This document shows, piece after piece, positions 9,261 through 17,111 of a stretch of DNA of 53,203 nucleotides (its first letter is position 1; the number at the start of each line of letters is the position of its first letter). The stretch covers positions 1-53,203 of the forward strand of contig JAGVWA010000018.1 of the NCBI GenBank assembly GCA_018304505.1, written 5' to 3'. Below the pieces are notes generated by a model. That model had not been told where the DNA came from. It saw only the letters and a list, made by a program, of their open reading frames with translations, and made no database searches. This DNA is from Nanobdellati archaeon (GTDB taxonomy: Archaea > B1Sed10-29 > JAGVWA01). Made by a program: the position numbers and the translations under genes.

Positions 9261-9306
9261 TGGTTAGTTCTAGCTCTGTTTCTCTGTTGAGATGAACGCG
9301 GGCTAG
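9221..9306 (+). promoter_or_regulatory. Structured leader RNA around the Cys codons
   Basis: TAACCA (9221-9226) can pair with TGGTTA (9261-9266), closing a hairpin around the Cys codon run, so a stalled ribosome would open it. Just after it, CTAGCTC (9270-9276) pairs with GGGCTAG (9300-9306) with one G-T wobble, and TCTC/GAGA (9281-9284/9289-9292) forms an inner stem. A clear poly-U terminator is not seen, so the output (transcription, stability or tRNA processing) is unknown. Confidence 0.4.
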
Positions 9307-9322
9307 TGAAAACTTTGAAAAT

Positions 9323-9469
9323 GCAGGGATGGCAGAGTCTGCGTTGAACTCGTTCAACGAGCTTTCAGCGCGGCTGCAATGGCCATGCACCCGGCTGCAG
9401 TTCAGTTCTCTGTAAACTGGAGGACGGGACAGGAACCGGGAGACACGGATTCGATTTCCGTTCCCTGCT
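9323..9469 (+). tRNA. tRNA-Cys (GCA) with two introns, one in the D-loop
   Basis: Acceptor GCAGGGA (9323-9329) pairs with TCCCTGC (9462-9468), and the discriminator is T, as expected for tRNA-Cys. The T-arm is ACGGA-TTCGATT-TCCGT. The anticodon stem is CCCGG (9390-9394) with CCGGG (9436-9440) and the anticodon GCA is at 9397-9399. The canonical 37/38 intron is 9401-9434. Its splice motif has bulges AGT and GAA and a central helix CTGC/ACAG with one C-A mismatch. The D-loop intron is 9338-9379: central helix GCAG/CTGC, bulges AGT and AAT, inner stem CTGCG/CGCGG. Removing both leaves 71 nt with a normal D-loop (AGTGGCCA). Confidence 0.88.
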
Positions 9470-9491
9470 TTCATCTTATCGGGTAATTAAA

Positions 9492-10052
9492 ATGAATGGT
9501 TTAAATCAATATGACGGAAAAACCTTGCCTGGGTACACAACACCTGATGGCGAAGAGATAGTCATACGCGTAGTGACAAGGTCAGATGTAAGCAAGCTGT
9601 ATACGTTTTACAACAAAATGATAGGCACTGCCCCGTTTTCAAGGTATTTCAATCAATCGGATTCAGAAGAAAAAAAGAAAAAATGGATAAATGATTACAT
9701 TGAGTCAGACTACCAAACACTTGTGGTTGCAGAAGCCAAAAATGAAATCATTGGCTCAATAGGATTAGAGCTTACAGATGTGCCCGGCGCAAGCCATGTC
9801 GGTACATTACGGGGCATATCGGTAATTGAAGCTTGGAAGGGCAAGGATATATCGCGGCATATTGTTGCCGGCGTACTCAGTCTCGCGAAAATTGTTGGTC
9901 TTGAACTCATAATTTTGTCAATTAGGAGTGGGAACAACCTTGCTATAAGCCTATTTATCTCTGCAGGGTTTACAGAATATGGTAGTCTTCCCCAGGGGAG
10001 GAAAATTGATGGCAAGTACTATGATTCAATAATGCTCTTCAAAAAATTGTGA
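9492..10052 (+). CDS. GNAT-family N-acetyltransferase
   Basis: This 186-residue GNAT protein has the acetyl-CoA fold. Motif A is visible as 'LRGISVIEAWKGKDISRHIV', where the usual Q/R-x-x-G-x-G/A pyrophosphate loop is loosely kept. It is followed by 'LELIILSIRSGNNLAISLFISAGF', the standard motif B. It begins 22 bases after tRNA-Cys and its TGA overlaps the cysS start (TGATG), so the three are probably one transcription unit. Substrate is unknown. Given the context, acetylation of an aminoacyl-tRNA, cysteine or a translation protein is possible but unproven. Confidence 0.8.
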   Translation: MNGLNQYDGKTLPGYTTPDGEEIVIRVVTRSDVSKLYTFYNKMIGTAPFSRYFNQSDSEEKKKKWINDYIESDYQTLVVAEAKNEIIGSIGLELTDVPGASHVGTLRGISVIEAWKGKDISRHIVAGVLSLAKIVGLELIILSIRSGNNLAISLFISAGFTEYGSLPQGRKIDGKYYDSIMLFKKL

Positions 10053-11440
10053 TGCAAATGATCAAACTTTACAACACGCTTACACGACAAAAGGAAGAAT
10101 TCAAGACAATAAACGACAAGGAAGTCACTTTTTATAGCTGCGGGCCTACGGTTTACTGGTATGCGCACATCGGCAATCTAAGGGCGTACGTGTTTGCAGA
10201 CCTTCTAAAGAAAACCCTGGAATACAATGGCTACAAAGTAAGGCATGCCATGAACATAACCGATGTTGGTCACCTCACAAGCGACAGCGACACAGGCGAG
10301 GATAAGATGGAGAAAGCCAAAAAGCGCGAAGGGAAAAACGCATGGGAAATCGCCAAGTTCTATGAGGCCGCATTTTTCATGGACACTGATCGGCTCAACA
10401 TCGCGCGGCCAACAATAACGTGCAGGGCAACAGACCACATCAAGGAACAGATAAGCTTAGTAACGGCACTGGAAGAAAAAGGCTACACGTACCGTATTGA
10501 AGACGGAATCTATTTCGACACGTCCAAGTTATCTGATTACGGAAAGCTGGCAAGGCTCGACATTGAGGGCTTAAAGGCCGGCGCGCGCATCGAACTAGTT
10601 CCGGGTAAGAAGAACCCGACGGACTTCGCCCTATGGAAATTTTCCCCAAAAGACGCACAGCGCGACATGGAATGGGACAGCCCGTGGGGCATCGGGTTTC
10701 CAGGATGGCACATTGAATGCAGCGCGATGAGCATGCACCATCTCGGTAATCATTTTGACATACACACAGGCGGTGTTGATCACATTCCAGTACATCACAC
10801 AAACGAGATCGCGCAGTCAGAAAGCGCAACAGGGGAACAGTTCGTGAATTATTGGCTCCATAACGAGTTTGTTAATTTTAAGGACGTGAAGATGAGCAAG
10901 AGCAGCGGGGACATTTTGACATTGGACGTCCTAATAAACAGTGGCTACTCTCCAATGGATTACCGCTACCTGCTTTTGATGAGCCATTACAGAAGCCAAG
11001 TCACGTTTTCATTAGAAGCAATGGACAATGTAAAGAACACCCTCGAGCGGCTAAAGCGGCATGTTGTAGAACTCAGAAAGTCAGGCACAGGAAAAATTAA
11101 CGAAGCGTACGTGACAAAATTCGTTGAGAAAATGAATGACGATCTCAGCACGCCGGAAGCCCTTTCCGTGATGTGGGAGATGGTCCGCGATGATTCCATT
11201 TCAAGTAGCGATAAATACGCCACGCTCCTCGATTTCGACAAAATCCTATCATTGGGCATTGCGGAAATGCAGGAAGAGAAAGTAGAATTGACTCCCGACG
11301 AGCAGGCACTGGTGGAAAAACGCGATAAGGCACGCGCAGAGAAGGATTGGAAAACCAGCGACGAAATTCGGGATGAATTGAAGAAGCGCGGCCTGCAACT
11401 GCTTGACACGCCAGAGGGTACCAAGGTCGAGCAGGCGTAG
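10052..11440 (+). CDS. cysS: Cysteinyl-tRNA synthetase
   Basis: A class I synthetase that charges tRNA-Cys. The N-terminal 'YSCGPTVYWYAHIGNLRAY' carries the HIGH-equivalent HIGN and the first zinc cysteine. 'GWHIECSAMSMHHLG', the zinc and substrate block, and 'DVKMSKSSGDILT', the KMSKS loop, follow. The C-terminal helices are complete, and about 460 residues is normal. ATG at 10052 overlaps the preceding stop (TGATG), which suggests translational coupling; a second ATG at 10058 is possible. Its cognate tRNA and a Cys-codon leader ORF lie upstream. Confidence 0.97.
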   Translation: MQMIKLYNTLTRQKEEFKTINDKEVTFYSCGPTVYWYAHIGNLRAYVFADLLKKTLEYNGYKVRHAMNITDVGHLTSDSDTGEDKMEKAKKREGKNAWEIAKFYEAAFFMDTDRLNIARPTITCRATDHIKEQISLVTALEEKGYTYRIEDGIYFDTSKLSDYGKLARLDIEGLKAGARIELVPGKKNPTDFALWKFSPKDAQRDMEWDSPWGIGFPGWHIECSAMSMHHLGNHFDIHTGGVDHIPVHHTNEIAQSESATGEQFVNYWLHNEFVNFKDVKMSKSSGDILTLDVLINSGYSPMDYRYLLLMSHYRSQVTFSLEAMDNVKNTLERLKRHVVELRKSGTGKINEAYVTKFVEKMNDDLSTPEALSVMWEMVRDDSISSSDKYATLLDFDKILSLGIAEMQEEKVELTPDEQALVEKRDKARAEKDWKTSDEIRDELKKRGLQLLDTPEGTKVEQA

Positions 11441-11490
11441 TGTAAGATGTTGTGGCTTAGAAGCTTAGGACGGTTAGGTGAATAACTTCA

Positions 11491-14397
11491 TTAAACCTTC
11501 GCAGCTACAACAGTAATACTTGCTTCAGCGATCTTTGCCTTTGTCTCTTCGCCGGCTAGCGATTTTTTCTCAACAACATTTATTGAATCAGAGTTTGTGG
11601 TCTTCTGCACTTCATCCAACGCCACCGAGTTCTTGAAATCGCGAGGCGCGATCACTTCGACCTTGATGTGGTCAGGCTCTTGCAAGCCGAGTTGTTTCCT
11701 CAGTTGCTGCACTGTCCGAATTAAATCGCGCGTAGCACCTTCTTTCCTCAACTCGTCATTGAGTTGCTTGTTCAAGTAGACCGTTCCTGACCCGAATTGC
11801 GCTTCTGCATAGTCCCCCTTTGGCGCTTCTTTTGCATGTTTTATTTCGTGAACATTCAGTTGCTCTTTCATTATGTGCTCAACGCCAGCCAGAGGAACTG
11901 GCGAATCGCTAACTATAACAAGGTCTTGCAATGGCTGCCTGACTTTCATTCCAATCTCGTTCCGCAATGCTAGCGCTGATTCCATTATCTGTTTCATCCT
12001 TATGAATTGCTCTTCGAGTTTCTCGTCGTGCATTTCATCATTCGCTTCTGGGAATGTTTCCAAGTGCACTGACTCGTTGCCAGTCAGGTTTGTGTAGATT
12101 TCGTCAGACGCAAACGGCATTATTATTGATGAAATAATCGAAGTTTCCCTGAGGAGCTTGTTCAGCACATCAAATACGGCTTCATTGTTGCGGTTTTCCT
12201 TTACGCGCGAGCGTATGTATTTTACGTAGTCTCTTGACAAGTCATTCACGATGAACTCATGCAAGGCCCTTGCAGGTATAGACGTGTTAAGCTCTTTTTC
12301 GTAGCCCTGCACTGTATCGATTTTCAGCTTCTGGAGCCTTGAGAGTATCCACTTATCCTCGATTTCAAGCTTTTCTGGCAGTGGCTCTTTTGGCGTATAT
12401 CCATTCAGCAGCATGAATTTGACTGCGTAATTGTAGACGTTCCAGTAGGTGTTCATGGCGTTTTGTATTATCCTAATGTTGTCTTCGTCCCACTGCACGT
12501 TATCCCATGGCGTTGATGCCCACAGCAAGAACCACCTCACAATGTCAGGCCCGAATTTCTCAATAACGTCAAATGGCGCAACAACATTGCCCCTGCTCTT
12601 GCTCATTTTTTCGCCCTTCGCGTCCAGCACCAGGCCATTGACAAGGACCGAGTTAAACGGTGCCTCGTTGAAAACAATTGTGGATTCAACCAGCATAAGG
12701 TAGAACCAGCCCCTTGTTTGGTCTAGCCCTTCGGTTATAAAATCAACGGGAAACCATTTCTTGAATTCTTCATTTCTTGGATAACCAAATGGCGCCCAAG
12801 TGTCAGCACCAGCGTCGAACCAAACGTCGGTAACGTCCGTAGTGCGATGTGATTCCTTGCCACAGTTTTCACACTTTATGGTTACCTCATCAATATACGG
12901 CCTGTGCAGGTCCATACCCGCCTTGTAATTTGTGGCCTTTTCTCGTAGCTCTTTCACACTACCAATGACAGTGAGTTTGTCACAATCTGAGCATTCCCAT
13001 ACCGGAATCGGTATGCCCCAATACCTCTGCCTGGAGATGTTCCAGTCCCGGGCATTGGAAAGCCAATCATGGAATCGCTTCTGGCCGGCCCAGTCTGGTA
13101 CCCACCTTATTTTCGAGTTCAGGTCGAGCATTCGCTGCTTGATCGGCTCAATTTTGATGAACCACTGCGGCGTCGTTATGTAAATCAGTTTAGTTCTGCA
13201 CCGCCAACAGTGAGGATAGCTATGCGTAATTTTCTCGGTAAACAAGAGTGAGCCTTGATGGTCCAGCATTTCATTTATCTCGTTGTTGACCTTCAATACA
13301 TTTTTTCCCTTTAGTTCGGGGCCCGCTTCTTCATTATACTTTCCAGCCCGGTCAACGGGAGACAGTATTCTCAGATTGTATTTTAGTCCCGAGTTGTAAT
13401 CGTCTGGCCCATGCCCTGGGGCTGTGTGGACAACGCCTGTGCCGTCTCCAGTTGTGACATATTCTTCTGTAATTGTTTTGTGCACGAATTCCTTGTGCAC
13501 AGGCACCTGGTTTTCTAATGGATGTACATACGTCAGGTTCGTCAAGTCCGCTCCCTGCATCTCCTCAAGAACTTCGTAGACATCATGGCCGAGTTTTTTC
13601 ATCACGCTTTCAACTAAGTCCTTGGCGAGTATGTATACATCATCTTGGACTTTGACCCTGGCATAGGTAAAAGTTGGATGCACTGCCACGGCAACGTTGC
13701 TCGGTATTGTCCACGGGGTTGTTGTCCAAACCAAGAAGTACTCATTGTCCTTGTCGTTTATCTTGAACCTAAGGTATATCGAGGTATCGGTAACGTCCTC
13801 ATATCCCTGGCTGACTTCATGCTGCGCTAAACCGGTTTGGTGGTGCGGGCACCATGGCGTAGAGCCCTGGCCCTTGTACAATAAGTCTTGAGCATGCGCT
13901 TTTTCAAAAAAGAGCCACGTTGAGTCAATGTAATCATTTTCAAATGTTATGTATTTGTTGTCTAAGTTCCACAAGCTCGATGAGCCGAACTTTTCATAGA
14001 ATTCACCCCATAAATCCAGGTACTTTAGCGCGTGTTCCCGGCACGCCTTGTTGAACTTTTCAATGCCGAATTTCTCAATGTCAGAGCTGTCGAGTTTCAG
14101 TTCGTTTTGCACCATTGTCTCGACTGGCAGGCCGTGGGTGTCAAATCCAGGCTGGAGCCACACATTCTCCCCCTTAAGCAATCTGTATTTGCAGATGGTT
14201 TCGCGCAGGGTCCTGGTAAGGGCATGCCCCATGTGCGGCGGCGCGTTGGCATATGGCGGCCCATCGAGGTAGAAAAACTTTTTCCCCATTGCGTTTTTTT
14301 TCTTGCGCTTTTCAAGTAACTTGATGTCGCGCCATCGCTTGATGAACTTTTCCTGCAATTCAGTTGCGTTGTATTGTCCAACAGATTCCATTGTCAT
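11491..14397 (-). CDS. ileS: Isoleucyl-tRNA synthetase
   Basis: A class I synthetase of 968 residues. It shows 'YLDGPPYANAPPHMGHAL' with HMGH as the HIGH motif, the CP1 editing domain with 'VWTTTPWTIPSNVAVAVHP', 'NISRQRYWGIPIPVWECSDC', and 'KMSKSRGNVVAPFDVIEKFG' as the KMSKS loop. A long C-terminal anticodon-binding region follows. It starts 12 bases after the valS stop on the same strand, so the two synthetases for the branched amino acids Val and Ile form an operon. A leader ORF rich in Val and Ile codons lies upstream of valS. Confidence 0.97.
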   Translation of the reverse strand: MTMESVGQYNATELQEKFIKRWRDIKLLEKRKKKNAMGKKFFYLDGPPYANAPPHMGHALTRTLRETICKYRLLKGENVWLQPGFDTHGLPVETMVQNELKLDSSDIEKFGIEKFNKACREHALKYLDLWGEFYEKFGSSSLWNLDNKYITFENDYIDSTWLFFEKAHAQDLLYKGQGSTPWCPHHQTGLAQHEVSQGYEDVTDTSIYLRFKINDKDNEYFLVWTTTPWTIPSNVAVAVHPTFTYARVKVQDDVYILAKDLVESVMKKLGHDVYEVLEEMQGADLTNLTYVHPLENQVPVHKEFVHKTITEEYVTTGDGTGVVHTAPGHGPDDYNSGLKYNLRILSPVDRAGKYNEEAGPELKGKNVLKVNNEINEMLDHQGSLLFTEKITHSYPHCWRCRTKLIYITTPQWFIKIEPIKQRMLDLNSKIRWVPDWAGQKRFHDWLSNARDWNISRQRYWGIPIPVWECSDCDKLTVIGSVKELREKATNYKAGMDLHRPYIDEVTIKCENCGKESHRTTDVTDVWFDAGADTWAPFGYPRNEEFKKWFPVDFITEGLDQTRGWFYLMLVESTIVFNEAPFNSVLVNGLVLDAKGEKMSKSRGNVVAPFDVIEKFGPDIVRWFLLWASTPWDNVQWDEDNIRIIQNAMNTYWNVYNYAVKFMLLNGYTPKEPLPEKLEIEDKWILSRLQKLKIDTVQGYEKELNTSIPARALHEFIVNDLSRDYVKYIRSRVKENRNNEAVFDVLNKLLRETSIISSIIMPFASDEIYTNLTGNESVHLETFPEANDEMHDEKLEEQFIRMKQIMESALALRNEIGMKVRQPLQDLVIVSDSPVPLAGVEHIMKEQLNVHEIKHAKEAPKGDYAEAQFGSGTVYLNKQLNDELRKEGATRDLIRTVQQLRKQLGLQEPDHIKVEVIAPRDFKNSVALDEVQKTTNSDSINVVEKKSLAGEETKAKIAEASITVVAAKV

Positions 14398-14409
14398 CTT
14401 CCGATATCA

Positions 14410-16722
14410 TTATTTTATGTTGTGCATTATTACTAAGTCATCTTTGAACAGTTCTAACTCTTCAGGTATTTTAATGCCCGTGATTTCTGCTTTTAATGAA
14501 ATGCCTTTTTCTTTTTTTGTTTTCCAAATCATTGAGTTGAAGTCCATCAATGCTTGCGTTTTTTCGCTTAGAATTTGTGGCGTTTTCGCATCGTATTCTG
14601 GAAACGTCTCGTTGTGTATCAATCCGCTGTACAGCTCATTGTAAACCTTGTGCGTAACAAACGGTGTTATCGGCGCTAGTAGTTTAAGGACGCCCTGTAA
14701 AACGTAATGCAGCGTGTACAATGCCGAAGCGTCGTTGTCATAAGCCCTGTTCTTGACCATTTCAACATAGTGACTCGCAAACTGGTTCATGACAAACTCC
14801 CTGACGCGGTTTGCCGGAACGAAGAAATTATAATCTTGGTAGCCTTTTAGCGATTCCTTAACAAGGTTGTTGAACTCCTCCAGGATCCACTTGTCTGTGC
14901 CCGTTAGTTCTTTTGGTTTCTCAGCCTGGGCGAACATGGAAATCAGTTTTGAGAGGTTCCAGAGTTTTGTAATGAACTTTGCCGCTCCGTTAATGCGGTC
15001 TTCAGAAATCCTGAAGAACTCCCCAACATTGGATTCGCTGGCGGCCCATAATCGCCATGCATCGGCCCCGTATTTTTCTAGTATTGGGTTTATTTCCAGG
15101 TAGTTGCCTGCCGACTTCGACATTTTCTTTCCATCTTCTGCCAAGCCGAGGCCGTCGATCCACACCTTTTTGAAAGGCGCTTCATTCAATAGCTGCAAGT
15201 TGCGGAGGATCGTATAGTACAACCAGGTTCTGACGATTTCTGGACCCTGCGGTCGAATCGAAACAGGAAATGCTTTTTTGAACAACTCATCGTCGCGCGA
15301 AAACCCGGAGATGTAAAGGCTGGACAAGGATGAGTCAACCCACGTATCAAATACTTTATCTTCGCCAATAAACTCTGTGCAGCCGCATTCTGTGCATTTC
15401 GTAAACGGTGCCTTGTCCTTCCACGGCCTATAGTACGGGCCTGGCTCTGGCAGCATAGGGTGATGATTGTCCTTGCAGTACCACAACGGAATCTCAGTGT
15501 GATAGTACCTGCGTCGTGATATCGGCCAGTCGATTGTTATCGAGTTTATCCAGTCAGTAAGTATCTGCTTGTTTTTCGCTGGCAGGAACGTCATCGCGTC
15601 TGCCTTTTTCCTAACGTCATCTAGAAATTCGAGTTGTTTGATGTACCATTCCTTCATGCTGACGAATTCTAGAGGGTCTTTTGAGCGCTCGCACGTCGGA
15701 GTCCTGTGCGTCATGTCTTCTTGTTTCACGAGCAGGTCTTCATGCTTAAGCTTTTCAATAATTGTCTTGCGCGCCTCTTTCACAGTAAGACCTTTCAGAA
15801 ATCCAGTGGCTTGTGTCATTAGACCGTCTTCGCCAATGCCTTGCACTGGCTCCAAGCTCAATTCTCTGAAGATCTGCACATCGCTTGTGTCGCCGTAGCT
15901 GCATATCATTACGATTCCAGTGCCGAATTCAGGCTTGGCGTAAGTGTGTGCATAAATTGGAACTTCAGTTCCATACAATGGAACGATTGCATGTTTTCCG
16001 TGTAAGTATTTGTAGCGCTCGTCGTCTGGATGGACTAGGATTGCTTTACACGCCACCAATAGTTCTGGCCGTGTAGTACCAATTTCGATTTCGTCATTGG
16101 TTTCCGTTACCTTGAATTTTATAGTATTCATTTTGCTTGGCAATTCTTCGTAAACAATTTCGGCTTCCGCTATCGTTGTCCTGCAGCCGGGGCAGTAGAA
16201 GTTTGGCCGTAGGTGTTCGACAATTTGCCCCCTGTGCCACATTTCAATGAACATGGCTTGAGAGAAAGCCCTGTAGTCGTCACTGTCTGTGGCGTACGCG
16301 TTTTTGAAGTCAAAACTCATTCCGGAGCGCTTGAAAATATCAATGATACTTGTACCGATTTTGTTCATCTCGATAACGCATTCTTTGACGAAGAATTCCC
16401 TGTCCATGTCATGGATGCTCTTCTTGTGCTTTTTTTCAACTAAGAGTTCTAGGTTTATGCCGTTCCTGTCGAGGCCAATTGGAAAGAGAACATTGTAGCC
16501 TTGCATCCTTGCGGTGCGTCCGATCATGTCGATCTTGCAGTAGTGCGCCAGCTGTCCAGGATGGGGATCTCCAGAAGGATACGGCGGGGGATTGTCTATT
16601 GAAAACGTTTCCTTGTCCGAGTTCCTGTCGAACGAGAAATCGTAGTCAATATCGAATTCTGTTATGAGTTCTTTTTCGTTTTCGCTCGTGAATCTCTTTT
16701 CAGTCAGTTTCGCTTCAGCCAA
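14410..16722 (-). CDS. valS: Valyl-tRNA synthetase, archaeal type
   Basis: The 770-residue class I enzyme shows 'IDNPPPYPSGDPHPGQLAHY', where the HIGH motif reads HPGQ (H54, G56, Q57). Next come 'DRNGINLELLVEKK', the editing-domain 'GTTRPELLVACKAILVHPDD', the zinc-like cysteines around residues 400-440, and 'DGKKMSKSAGNYLE'. No C-terminal tRNA-binding coiled coil is present. The start must be TTG: an in-frame TGA directly precedes it, no other start lies before the HIGH motif, and GGTGA lies 5 bases upstream. It heads the valS-ileS operon behind a Val/Ile leader ORF. Confidence 0.94.
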   Translation of the reverse strand: MAEAKLTEKRFTSENEKELITEFDIDYDFSFDRNSDKETFSIDNPPPYPSGDPHPGQLAHYCKIDMIGRTARMQGYNVLFPIGLDRNGINLELLVEKKHKKSIHDMDREFFVKECVIEMNKIGTSIIDIFKRSGMSFDFKNAYATDSDDYRAFSQAMFIEMWHRGQIVEHLRPNFYCPGCRTTIAEAEIVYEELPSKMNTIKFKVTETNDEIEIGTTRPELLVACKAILVHPDDERYKYLHGKHAIVPLYGTEVPIYAHTYAKPEFGTGIVMICSYGDTSDVQIFRELSLEPVQGIGEDGLMTQATGFLKGLTVKEARKTIIEKLKHEDLLVKQEDMTHRTPTCERSKDPLEFVSMKEWYIKQLEFLDDVRKKADAMTFLPAKNKQILTDWINSITIDWPISRRRYYHTEIPLWYCKDNHHPMLPEPGPYYRPWKDKAPFTKCTECGCTEFIGEDKVFDTWVDSSLSSLYISGFSRDDELFKKAFPVSIRPQGPEIVRTWLYYTILRNLQLLNEAPFKKVWIDGLGLAEDGKKMSKSAGNYLEINPILEKYGADAWRLWAASESNVGEFFRISEDRINGAAKFITKLWNLSKLISMFAQAEKPKELTGTDKWILEEFNNLVKESLKGYQDYNFFVPANRVREFVMNQFASHYVEMVKNRAYDNDASALYTLHYVLQGVLKLLAPITPFVTHKVYNELYSGLIHNETFPEYDAKTPQILSEKTQALMDFNSMIWKTKKEKGISLKAEITGIKIPEELELFKDDLVIMHNIK

Positions 16723-16746
16723 TCAATTCACCATAACTCGTTTTAA

Positions 16747-16793
16747 TAGCAACTCCAAAATGTTTGTTAGAGTAGCTATTTAGAAATAACTAC
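16747..16793 (-). promoter_or_regulatory. Two mutually exclusive hairpins between the Val/Ile leader and valS
   Basis: On the minus strand, hairpin 1 (16772-16793) pairs GTAGTTATTT with AAATAGCTAC. Its 5' arm holds the last Val, Val and Ile codons of the leader ORF. Hairpin 2 pairs TAGCTACTC (16770-16778) with GAGTTGCTA (16747-16755), with one T-T mismatch. Both use the TAGCTAC segment, so they cannot coexist. A ribosome stalled on the Val/Ile codons would block hairpin 1 and favour hairpin 2. No U-tract follows, so a classic intrinsic terminator is not shown. Hairpin 2 ends about 20-25 bases before valS. Confidence 0.5.
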
Positions 16794-16856
16794 TACGGGT
16801 TGAGGTAAAGAAATTATTTCTATTATAACTTTTGTAAGGTAGTACATGAGTCTCAT
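16776..16856 (-). CDS. Putative Val/Ile-codon leader peptide before valS-ileS
   Basis: A 26-residue ORF starts MRLMYYLTKVIIEIIS and ends in LPQPVVVISK before TAG. Nine residues are Val or Ile, including GTA GTA GTT ATT just before the stop. It is the only ORF found between its TATA box and valS, whose start lies 54 bases after the TAG. The composition matches the two amino acids charged by the operon behind it, and its 3' end overlaps two competing hairpins. This is the layout of a leader-peptide attenuator. Translation has not been shown; a hydrophobic micro-protein is the alternative. Confidence 0.6.
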   Translation of the reverse strand: MRLMYYLTKVIIEIISLPQPVVVISK

Positions 16857-16883
16857 TTTGCCCAGATAAATTAGCAGGGATTT

Positions 16884-16895
16884 GGTATATATTAA
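16884..16895 (-). promoter_or_regulatory. TATA box of the Val/Ile leader-valS-ileS operon
   Basis: The minus strand reads TTAATATATACC, and the leader ORF ATG follows about 35 bases later. It predicts a transcript starting just before the leader ORF and about 135-140 bases before valS. Confidence 0.55.
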
Positions 16896-17111
16896 TTGTT
16901 GCTCTCTTCCTGCATACTCACGGGTTTTGTTTCAAAAATGTCTTAGTTTGCTTTAGGAATTCCTTTAGCGTGAATTCTGTTAGTTTCGATCAAGGATTCG
17001 AAGTAAGGCTCTCTCTAGTGATATGTTAAGCAGCGGAAATTCATTATAGTCAAAACGTTAATCGAATCCATCAGCTAGGCATAAATTTAAGATGGTTTTT
17101 AAAACTATGCT
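16896..17111. other. Intergenic stretch without a recognised feature
   Basis: This is AT-rich sequence between the valS promoter and the repeats behind proS. Both strands were read for tRNA arms, long ORFs and long hairpins, and none was convincing. Only very short ORFs of under 12 codons occur. It may include a proS terminator. Confidence 0.4.

Noticed and set aside
9201-9322. T-box riboswitch before tRNA-Cys/cysS
   Set aside because: T-boxes are bacterial; no T-box sequence or specifier loop is visible, whereas a translatable Cys-run ORF is.
9403-9419. CAGTT-CTCTGTA-AACTG as an anticodon arm with anticodon CTG (Gln)
   Set aside because: The loop has T at position 37 and leaves D-arm spacing impossible. 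The CCCGG/CCGGG stem with anticodon GCA and T73 gives a complete tRNA-Cys, and this hairpin lies inside its 37/38 intron.
9220-9474. 84-codon minus-strand ORF across the tRNA-Cys region
   Set aside because: It is antisense to the tRNA and leader, with no promoter or recognisable protein features.
9200-9480. RNase P RNA, SRP RNA or tmRNA-like gene
   Set aside because: Conserved cores of these RNAs are absent, archaea lack tmRNA, and the 3' half is fully explained as an intron-bearing tRNA-Cys.
13888-13898. Third copy of the vapBC-flanking repeat inside ileS
   Set aside because: Only the 11 bases TGAGCATGCGC match, within coding sequence; likely chance.
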